Shown: piece after piece, positions 1 to 5,168 of the stretch
Position numbering within the stretch: position 1 is the first letter of the stretch
How the letters are laid out: every line of letters begins with the position of its first letter
Source of the DNA: Planctomycetaceae bacterium
GTDB taxonomy: Bacteria; Planctomycetota; Planctomycetia; Pirellulales; UBA1268
DNA: 6,787 bases
NCBI GenBank assembly: GCA_003509235.1
Contig: DONH01000123.1
Coordinates: 1 to 6,787, forward strand
Direction of reading: 5' to 3'
Notes under the pieces: generated by a model
What the model was told of the DNA's origin: nothing
Database searches by the model: none
The model's input: the letters and a program-made list of their open reading frames with translations, nothing else
Made by a program: the position numbers and the translations under genes

Positions 1-97
1 GTTCAAGAATCTCCAGGTCAATTCCGTTGTATGCATGGTGGTTTTTTCGAATGATGAGATGATCGAATCGTCTCAGTAGTCGTTTGAGTAATCTCAT
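1..97 (-). CDS. 5' part of an unrecognised gene, continuing beyond the window
   Basis: On the minus strand an ATG at 97-95 opens a frame of 32 codons that stays open to the window edge. The protein begins MRLLKRLLRRFDHLIIR and continues with a His/Asn-containing stretch and the motif NGIDLEIL. The start is supported by a strong AAGGTGG Shine-Dalgarno match five bases upstream. The N-terminus is very basic (seven Arg/Lys in the first 18 residues) and alternates with leucines, as in an amphipathic helix. It has no Sec-type hydrophobic core, so a cytoplasmic or membrane-peripheral protein is more likely than a secreted sulfatase like its neighbours. It follows the last sulfatase gene in the same orientation after 108 bp, so co-transcription is possible. 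I do not recognise the family, and the fragment is too short for a functional call. Confidence 0.5.
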   Translation of the reverse strand, partial: MRLLKRLLRRFDHLIIRKNHHAYNGIDLEILE

Positions 98-102
98 TCT
101 TG

Positions 103-109
103 CCACCTT
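103..109 (-). promoter_or_regulatory. Strong Shine-Dalgarno site for the partial gene
   Basis: On the minus strand AAGGTGG ends five bases before the ATG at 97. This is the clearest ribosome binding site in the window. It decides the start of the partial gene and contrasts with the sulfatase genes, where no comparable site is seen. Confidence 0.5.
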
Positions 110-205
110 CAAGTCACGAGTTGCTTTTCATGAAAGACTACCTTCCAAGTGCCATGTGTTCCAGAAAATATTTTTTGAAAATTTGGCTACAACCGTCGTC
201 GTGGT

Positions 206-1618
206 TCAGTTCCCACTTTTATCCATCTGAACAGCAGCGGCCCATTTATCAAATTCGGCTGCCATCTTTTTAACGAGAGCTGGTTTGCTGGTGGCAAGGT
301 TGTGTTCTTCAAATGGGTCTTGAATGAGATCGTAGAGTTCCCAGTCCAAGTCCTCTCTCTTTTTGTTTTTTATGGATCGAATAATTTTGTAAGGTGTGCT
401 TGTCCATGCCTCCATGCCATTGCAATGAAAGCCAATTGGTGGACGTTTATAGATTACCTCTTGTTCGATGATAGGCAGTAAGTTGATGCCGTCGTAGGTG
501 CGGTTGTCCGGTAGCGGTAACCCAGCTGCTGCCAGAGCGGTTGGAAAGTAATCGCTTGTTACTGCTGGAAAATCTGTTCGCCGTGGCTTCTTAATACGTG
601 ATGGCCATTCAAGGATTCCCGGGACTCGGAGTCCGCCTTCGTAGCAATCTCGTTTCCAGCCGCGAAACGCTCCAGTGGATCCGAGTGCTGTATAAGTAAA
701 CTTGCCATTTTGTGCGATGGCTATCTTTGGGTTTTTTTTACCCTTCAGGTTCGGGCCGTTATCACTCGTGAACCAGAGCATTGTGTTGTTGGCAAGATTA
801 CATTCTCGCAAAGCGGCACGAAGTCGGCCAATCTGTTTATCAACTGCAGTAATATTGCTGAAATAAATCTGCTCCTGATCACTACAGCCGCTGTATTGAG
901 CCATGAGATCGGGATTTTTACCAAGTGGCGTATGCACATTATGAAACCAAATAAAAGCAAGAAATGGTTTGTTTGATTGCTGCTGAATAAAGGTAATGGC
1001 TTTGTTCATGACAATGGCAGCGTCATCACCTCGCAGAGATGCTTCTTGTTGTGCCTCGGTGAGAGGAATGTTTCTGCCGTTATGCCAGTAGCAGGCTTTG
1101 ATGCCTCCTTTCCCCAATTTGTTGTATGGGTTGAATGTGCGTAGAACGTTGTGGGTTGAAAAGCACTCCTGGAATCCAGCATGCCATGGTGGCATTACAT
1201 GAGGGCCAGCCGTCTCAGCATCAAATCCACCAACATGCCACTTCCCGAAATGACCGGTAGCGTATCCGTGTTCCGTAAGAACTTCTGCAAGCGTGATTTC
1301 GGTCGCTGGGAGATGTCCCTCATCAGGAGCCAGAGGGCCATTGATATCCATTCTCCAGTTGTTCCGGCCAGTGAGGCACGATGCCCGCGTCGGGCTACAT
1401 ACAGAGGCACCAGCATAGAAACGGTCAAAACGAAGGCCGGATTCCGCCATTGAATCAAGATGGGGCGTTTTCAAAATCGGATGTCCGTTATAGGCAACAT
1501 CACCCCAGCCCTGATCGTCACTCATGACGAAGATCATATTTGGTCGATTATCAGCTCTCGTATTTTCTAGAAGTACGAAGGCTGGTACTAAAGCAACAAG
1601 GAAGGCAACTGTTCGCAT
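206..1618 (-). CDS. Secreted type I sulfatase, arylsulfatase A/GALNS-like
   Basis: A complete 470-residue sulfatase expected to hydrolyse a sulfate ester on a carbohydrate or aryl substrate outside the cytoplasm. Residues 1-22 form a Sec signal peptide with likely cleavage after TRA. The alkaline-phosphatase-fold core carries the family markers in order: metal aspartates D34-D35 (SDDQGWGD); C74 in CSPTR, the cysteine converted to formylglycine; GYATGHFGKWH at 118-128 with K126 and H128; HTP at 229-231; DNG at 286-288; and K322 followed by EGGLRVP at 327-333. The C-terminal subdomain has WELYDLIQDPFEEHNLA (about 426-442), typical of sulfatases. All expected catalytic and metal residues are present. 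Length is usual for the family. Only 14 bp separate it from the upstream sulfatase gene, so the two are probably co-transcribed. The ATG is chosen because it starts a complete signal peptide; no Shine-Dalgarno is seen. The STGAFRGWK...EGG loop points towards the GALNS/arylsulfatase A side, but the substrate is unknown. Confidence 0.95.
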   Translation of the reverse strand: MRTVAFLVALVPAFVLLENTRADNRPNMIFVMSDDQGWGDVAYNGHPILKTPHLDSMAESGLRFDRFYAGASVCSPTRASCLTGRNNWRMDINGPLAPDEGHLPATEITLAEVLTEHGYATGHFGKWHVGGFDAETAGPHVMPPWHAGFQECFSTHNVLRTFNPYNKLGKGGIKACYWHNGRNIPLTEAQQEASLRGDDAAIVMNKAITFIQQQSNKPFLAFIWFHNVHTPLGKNPDLMAQYSGCSDQEQIYFSNITAVDKQIGRLRAALRECNLANNTMLWFTSDNGPNLKGKKNPKIAIAQNGKFTYTALGSTGAFRGWKRDCYEGGLRVPGILEWPSRIKKPRRTDFPAVTSDYFPTALAAAGLPLPDNRTYDGINLLPIIEQEVIYKRPPIGFHCNGMEAWTSTPYKIIRSIKNKKREDLDWELYDLIQDPFEEHNLATSKPALVKKMAAEFDKWAAAVQMDKSGN

Positions 1619-1627
1619 AGTAGAAAA

Positions 1628-1644
1628 GAGACTCAGTCAGTCTC
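1628..1644 (-). other. Intercistronic hairpin at the stop of the upstream sulfatase
   Basis: A perfect 6-bp inverted repeat, GAGACT and AGTCTC around a 5-base loop, overlaps the stop codon at 1635-1633. It ends ten bases before the ATG of the next gene at 1618. On the transcript the stem is followed by UUUUCU, a weak terminator-like tail. It could act as a processing site, a weak attenuator or a structure hiding the next start. Stem and tail are both too short to call a terminator. Confidence 0.35.
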
Positions 1645-3135
1645 GTCATAGAATGAATAATCAGGGTGATTGTAAAGTTGCTTTTTGGCGTTTTCCTCAA
1701 TGTCGTTTGAGTGAAGCCACCTTGTTCCAAGTTTTGAAGTCCAGAATGGATGATCTTCTTCGAGGTGAGACGGCAGGTTCGCAATAACTGCTTCTAATCG
1801 TTGGCGTTCTTGTGCATGTGCAGCTTCACCGTCAACCCTCTTATAATTTCGGCCAAAGCGGGAGTCGTTTGTATAGTAAAATCGCCCGTCTGGTTTTCCG
1901 TAGAATGGCGAGACTGCTTCAAGAAGATGGGTTTTGGTTCGAACGACTTGTACCGGTCCTGTATAGGCATAGATCCATTCACGATGGGTGTCTGTTTTTG
2001 CTGTTAAGAAAGGCAAAAGGCTTTTTCCATCAAATGCGGTGTCCGCCGGTGGGGTAGTCCCTGCCATGTCGAGAAGTGTTGGAGCAATATCAGAAAAATC
2101 TGTTAACTCATCCGTAAGCCCTCTTTTTTTTATGCCAGGACCCTGGACGACAAATGGCACGTGGACGCCACGCTCTACTCCTCGGTCCTTCGCGGTCACC
2201 GCTGTTCCATTGTCAGCACAGAAAATGAAGTAGGTGTTGTCATAGATTCCTAATTGCTTTGTGCTGGCAATCAATTTACCAATCAGTTTGTCAAGATGCT
2301 CAATGAGATGAATAAATCGTTGCTGACGTTCTTGTTCATATTGATTCATGACCTCGAGCTTTTTCTCGCGCTGCATCCCTGCCGTATTAGGTTTCTCCTG
2401 TTCAATATCCAAGACATCACCATGGTCAGGCGTTGTGGAATAAGGACCGTGTGGAATCACCGTTGGCCAATACGCGACGAATGGCTGCTTCTCTCGCGTC
2501 TTCCGTTCAATAAAGTCAAGTAGAAAATCAACTCGCTTATCGGGACCAAAATCTTTTTTCTCAACTGGTATGTAGTGCCCGTTTTGCACCATTGATGGAT
2601 ACCAATACCGTGTATCCGGCAAAGTAATGTCATCGCGTTGGCCTGTCTTTATTGGGTTTGTACCAAAGTGAGATTCGATTTTCCCCGGGCTTTCCCAGAG
2701 GCAATATTCATCGAATCCGACAACGCCTTCCCACGCCTCTTTTGCTCCACAGTGCCATTTGCCTGCGATAGCCGTCGCGTAACCGGCATCGTGAATCAAT
2801 TTTGCCCAACTTGGTTGCGCTGTGAATAAGGTTCCTCGGGAATCAAATGCCCACATGTCATTTCGAAAAACACCTGTCCTATTGCCATACACTCCAGTCA
2901 TCAAGCAAGCGCGGGATGGAGCACAAATAGCAGGTGCAAAGCATGTTCGAAAGCATGCTCCGTTCGTTGCAATTTGATCAATATTCGGTGTGTGTGCTGA
3001 GTCTGCTTGCCCGTAGCATGAAAACATATCCGCGCTCACGTCATCTGCCAGAATCAAGATGATATTAGCGGGTTCCGAGTAGGCGATCGAAGGAGCAGTG
3101 AACAAAAAAAAGAGAATGCCAAATAGTTGTTTCAT
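1633..3135 (-). CDS. Secreted type I sulfatase with ERG-HVP substrate loop
   Basis: A complete 500-residue sulfatase. Residues 1-20 form a signal peptide (K2, then a Phe/Leu-rich core) with cleavage likely after AYS. Core motifs are the metal pair D31-D32 (ADD); C71 in CAPSR, the formylglycine precursor; GYATAIAGKWH at 118-128 with K126 and H128; HGP at 229-231; and DNG at 308-310. The segment usually read as K-x(n)-EGG-x-RVP is here K316 then ERGVHVP at 321-327, with Arg for Gly and His for Arg, which suggests a different sulfated-sugar specificity from its neighbours. C61, C65 and C77 flank the catalytic cysteine closely. The C-terminal part (about 395-500) is long and rich in charged and aromatic residues. 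It lacks the WELYDL-type ending and looks family-specific. The ATG at 3135 is supported by the signal peptide; only a weak GGA lies upstream. It is the middle gene of the minus-strand set, 152 bp after the first sulfatase and 14 bp before the next. Substrate unknown. Confidence 0.94.
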   Translation of the reverse strand: MKQLFGILFFLFTAPSIAYSEPANIILILADDVSADMFSCYGQADSAHTPNIDQIATNGACFRTCFAPAICAPSRACLMTGVYGNRTGVFRNDMWAFDSRGTLFTAQPSWAKLIHDAGYATAIAGKWHCGAKEAWEGVVGFDEYCLWESPGKIESHFGTNPIKTGQRDDITLPDTRYWYPSMVQNGHYIPVEKKDFGPDKRVDFLLDFIERKTREKQPFVAYWPTVIPHGPYSTTPDHGDVLDIEQEKPNTAGMQREKKLEVMNQYEQERQQRFIHLIEHLDKLIGKLIASTKQLGIYDNTYFIFCADNGTAVTAKDRGVERGVHVPFVVQGPGIKKRGLTDELTDFSDIAPTLLDMAGTTPPADTAFDGKSLLPFLTAKTDTHREWIYAYTGPVQVVRTKTHLLEAVSPFYGKPDGRFYYTNDSRFGRNYKRVDGEAAHAQERQRLEAVIANLPSHLEEDHPFWTSKLGTRWLHSNDIEENAKKQLYNHPDYSFYDETD

Positions 3136-3151
3136 TTTTGATTGCGTCCAA

Positions 3152-3172
3152 GACAGTCGTGAAGTGTTTCAG
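3152..3172. promoter_or_regulatory. Shared upstream module, copy A
   Basis: On the plus strand GACAGTCGTGAAG (3152-3164) is followed directly by TGTTTCAG (3165-3172). Both words recur next to each other upstream of the 3288-4985 gene, at 5025-5048, in the opposite order. This copy lies 17 to 37 bases before the ATG at 3135, so it could be an operator, a promoter part or a leader RNA element. The repeat is visible in the sequence; the regulatory role is inferred. Confidence 0.4.
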
Positions 3173-3228
3173 CTAAAAGTTATTACTAGCATTTAAGCGG
3201 GGAGTGAATCTACTTTGTTGCCGTCGGT

Positions 3229-3253
3229 CACAAAAACTATACAGGGTTTTGTG
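3229..3253. repeat. 7-bp perfect inverted repeat in the 152-bp gap
   Basis: CACAAAA at 3229-3235 and TTTTGTG at 3247-3253 are perfect reverse complements around an 11-base spacer. The repeat begins 35 bases after the stop codon of the 3288-4985 gene on its transcript. The stem is A/T-rich and lacks a clean U-run on the outside, so a terminator call is weak. A protein site or mRNA 3' structure is equally possible. The rest of the gap shows no convincing promoter. Confidence 0.3.
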
Positions 3254-3287
3254 GTTCGCCGGCACACGAGCTGGATAAATAGCAGTT

Positions 3288-4985
3288 CTATTGATGATCC
3301 GTTCCAACGTATGTTTTTGGGCTTCTGTCACCGCGGTCAAGTTCACCAAGACGGCGGTCTAGGAAATCATGGGAAATTTGAATTGCATTGCTTCGAGCAG
3401 GTTCGTCGTACTCCCAGAATTCTTTCAGAATCTTTTCGCATGCGGGGTAATGAGTGCCATCATCACCAATTTTTTTTCGCAAGTCGGCGAGTTGAGCTTT
3501 TAAGTCAGCGACAAGATCTTTGTTCTCGGGGTCGTCGTAGATGTTGACCGTTTCTGCAGGGTCGTTGATGAGATCATAGAGTTCCCAGCCTGGGGGCGTG
3601 CGGTAACCCCCATCATAATTGCAGCCATAATAGAAGAGGAGTTTATGAGTCTTTGTCCGAAGGCCAATATGAGCCGGGTTGTCATGATGAGCCATGTGCA
3701 TCCAATATCGATAATATGTCGCTTCCTTCCAGTCGTCTGACTCTTGTCCAGTTTCGAGAAGCGAACGAAAAGATCGCCCTTGAACAGTGGAGGGTATTGT
3801 GGCACCTGCAAAGTCCAAGAGAGTGGGTGCAAAGTCAACATTTTCAACCAGAGTGTCAAATCGTTGTCCAGCCCTAATTCTTTTCGGGTAACGAATCATG
3901 AGTGGCATTCGCTGAGACTGTTCGAGCATCCAACGCTTGTCCTGATAGTCGTGTTCTCCAAGCATGAAACCCTGATCGGCGGTGTATACAATAATCGTAT
4001 TTTCAAGTTGGCCCGAGGTCTCGAGGTATTGAAAAAGGCGGCCGATATTGTCATCAATACCTTTTACGCAACGAAGGAATTTTCTGAGATACGCGTTGTA
4101 GGCAAACTTCTTGTTTTCATCGTCTGAGTAGTCGTTTGGATCGAAATTCGTGGGGAATTCTTTAGGGTACCGTGTTGGAAGGTCGCGGAGGTAGGACCTC
4201 CGAGGGTTTCTTCCACCAATTGATGTGCCAATGTGGGGAACAAGTTCGTCTTGATCGCCACGGGTGGCAAGAGATCCATACTCCGGATTCATTTCCCAAA
4301 GAGACGCTGGAGAAGGGATATCAACATCAGCTAGATACGACTCGTATCGTGGTGCATTATCAAAGTAGTCGTGTGGTGCCTTATAATGGTGCATCAGAAA
4401 AAATGGCTTTGTCTGGTCCCATTCGTTCTCAATCCAGTCAAGCGACAAATCAGTTATGGCATCTGTGACGTGTTTGCCTTTGAATTGGATCGTGTTTTTG
4501 CCCCAAGGCTTTGGTCCCCGAATTCGAAATTCGGGGTCGTGATATTTGCCTTGCCCTGGCAGGACGCAGTAATGGTCGAAGTCGGCCGGTTCATTTTTGA
4601 GATGCCACTTCCCAATTATGGCCGTCTGGTAGCCAGCTTTTCGCATCTGAATAGGAAGCATCTGTTTGCCGGGCGGGATTCGTCCGCCGAGATCAAAAAC
4701 ACCATTTATGTGGTTGTACTGTCCGGTGATCACACAGGCCCGTGAAGGTGAACAAATAGAGTTTGTACAAAATGCGTTGGAAAAAAGAGCACCCTCGTGC
4801 GCGATTCGATCGAGGTTCGGCGTTGGCGCAGTCTCGGCAAGCCGGCCTCTGTACGCAGAGATTGCGTGGGCAGCGTGGTCATCAGACATTATGTAGAGGA
4901 TATTAGGACGGTCCGCAGCATGTGCAGTTGCTCCAATGAGAAGCGTTAAGGCAGCGAAGACAGCAAAGGATTGGAAAAAAAACAT
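3288..4985 (-). CDS. Secreted sulfatase, GlcNAc-6-sulfatase/mucin-desulfating type
   Basis: A complete 565-residue sulfatase. Residues 1-23 form a signal peptide ending AHA, although the n-region MFFFQSF has no basic residue. Core motifs are the metal pair D35-D36 (SDDHAAHA); C78 in CSPSR, the formylglycine precursor; GYQTAIIGKWH at 118-128; VLPGQGKYHDPEF at 141-153; YKAPHDYF at 201-208 with K202 and H205; DQG at 336-338, with Gln in place of the usual Asn at the metal site; and LGEHDYQDKRWMLEQSQRM at 342-360. From memory of the family, the VLPGQG-x-Y, KAPH and DQGF-LGEH-DKR-M-E-S-R-PL patterns are typical of bacterial N-acetylglucosamine-6-sulfatases (SulfAtlas S1_11-like), which act on mucin or heparan-type sugars. 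The specific substrate is inference. A DUF4976-like C-terminal region contains RYW, GLRTKTHKLLFYYG (441-454) and WELYDLINDPAE (467-478). It is the first minus-strand gene, read from the divergent region. No Shine-Dalgarno precedes the ATG. Confidence 0.95.
   Translation of the reverse strand: MFFFQSFAVFAALTLLIGATAHAADRPNILYIMSDDHAAHAISAYRGRLAETAPTPNLDRIAHEGALFSNAFCTNSICSPSRACVITGQYNHINGVFDLGGRIPPGKQMLPIQMRKAGYQTAIIGKWHLKNEPADFDHYCVLPGQGKYHDPEFRIRGPKPWGKNTIQFKGKHVTDAITDLSLDWIENEWDQTKPFFLMHHYKAPHDYFDNAPRYESYLADVDIPSPASLWEMNPEYGSLATRGDQDELVPHIGTSIGGRNPRRSYLRDLPTRYPKEFPTNFDPNDYSDDENKKFAYNAYLRKFLRCVKGIDDNIGRLFQYLETSGQLENTIIVYTADQGFMLGEHDYQDKRWMLEQSQRMPLMIRYPKRIRAGQRFDTLVENVDFAPTLLDFAGATIPSTVQGRSFRSLLETGQESDDWKEATYYRYWMHMAHHDNPAHIGLRTKTHKLLFYYGCNYDGGYRTPPGWELYDLINDPAETVNIYDDPENKDLVADLKAQLADLRKKIGDDGTHYPACEKILKEFWEYDEPARSNAIQISHDFLDRRLGELDRGDRSPKTYVGTDHQ
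4186..4202 (-). other. Tight GC-rich hairpin inside the coding sequence
   Basis: CGGAGGT (4186-4192) and ACCTCCG (4196-4202) are perfect 7-base reverse complements around a 3-base loop. The transcript would form a compact stem over codons 262-267 (R-R-S-Y-L-R). No function is known; it may be a coincidence of codon use. Confidence 0.4.
4516..4536 (-). other. Perfect 9-bp hairpin with 3-base loop inside the coding sequence
   Basis: CCCCGAATT (4516-4524) and AATTCGGGG (4528-4536) are perfect 9-base reverse complements around CGA. On the transcript this is a strong stem with four G-C pairs at its base, over codons 150-157 of the sulfatase. It is the longest perfect short-loop hairpin I found in the window. 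Its role is unknown. Confidence 0.45.
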
Positions 4986-5024
4986 GGTAGAATGAGATCT
5001 TTTGTTTCGGGATTGAATTCAAAT

Positions 5025-5048
5025 TGTTTCAGGTGACAGTACGTGAAG
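5025..5048. promoter_or_regulatory. Shared upstream module, copy B
   Basis: On the plus strand TGTTTCAG (5025-5032) is followed after two bases by GACAGTACGTGAAG (5035-5048). The second word differs from copy A at 3152-3164 only by one inserted A, and the first is identical. This copy lies 40 to 63 bases before the ATG at 4985. Recurrence upstream of two genes of the same set suggests a common regulator or promoter element. The function is inferred. Confidence 0.4.
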
Positions 5049-5074
5049 GGCGGGCCCAATTTGTTTACGATGTT

Positions 5075-5099
5075 CTGCGATTCCACCCTCCGATCGCAG
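5075..5099. promoter_or_regulatory. Perfect inverted repeat near the centre of the divergent region
   Basis: CTGCGAT (5075-5081) and ATCGCAG (5093-5099) are perfect 7-base reverse complements separated by 11 bases. The centre-to-centre spacing of the arms is 18 bp. The repeat sits 90 bases before the minus-strand start and 70 before the plus-strand start, a suitable position for a dimeric regulator acting on both genes. A stem-loop in a leader RNA is the alternative. Confidence 0.4.
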
Positions 5100-5111
5100 T
5101 ATACCGAGTTC

Positions 5112-5139
5112 TTGTGGTGGCATGATAGTGAACTATTTT
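5112..5139 (+). promoter_or_regulatory. Weak sigma-70-like promoter candidate for the plus-strand sulfatase
   Basis: TTGTGG (5112-5117) and TATTTT (5134-5139) are separated by 16 bases and would place transcription start about 20 bases before the GTG at 5169. Both hexamers are imperfect. The -10 overlaps a small dyad, ATAGT-GA-ACTAT (5125-5136), which could be an operator. Confidence 0.25.
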
Positions 5140-5168
5140 GAGGCACGACGGAAATCAGGCAAATTATT

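Larger units (their letters stand above)
4986..5168. promoter_or_regulatory. Divergent intergenic control region
   Basis: These 183 bases separate two sulfatase genes transcribed away from each other, so they should carry promoters for both directions. I see three short TTGTTT words (5002-5007, 5024-5029, 5061-5066), the first two extending to TTGTTTC and lying 22 bp apart. There is also a perfect 10-bp palindrome TTGAATTCAA (5013-5022), the shared module at 5025-5048, and a GC-rich GGGCGGGCCC block (5048-5057). The 7-11-7 inverted repeat at 5075-5099 and a small dyad at 5125-5136 complete the list. No convincing sigma-70 promoter is seen for the minus direction. Confidence 0.6.

Noticed and set aside
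126..174. Palindromes TTTCATGAAA (126-135) and AAAATATTTT (165-174) in the gap after the last sulfatase, considered as operator or terminator
   Set aside because: Both are short and A/T-rich in an A/T-rich gap. Neither gives a GC stem followed by a U-run, so no terminator is called.
2938..2957. Direct repeat AAAGCATG with a 12-bp period near the catalytic cysteine codon of the middle sulfatase
   Set aside because: It is two Cys-Phe codon pairs four residues apart in the protein. The coding explains it.
3744..4745. Overlapping plus-strand open frames of about 100-127 codons opposite the first minus-strand sulfatase
   Set aside because: They overlap one another and a clearly real gene, carry no motifs and have no suitable upstream signals.
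206..4985. Recent tandem duplication of the three minus-strand sulfatases
   Set aside because: Beyond the family motifs the proteins differ strongly in length, loops and C-termini, and no long nucleotide repeats are visible between the genes.
1619..5001. Shared TTCTAC word directly before the ATGs at 1618 and 4985
   Set aside because: Only six bases match, the third minus-strand sulfatase lacks it, and the rest of the leaders do not align. Chance is sufficient.
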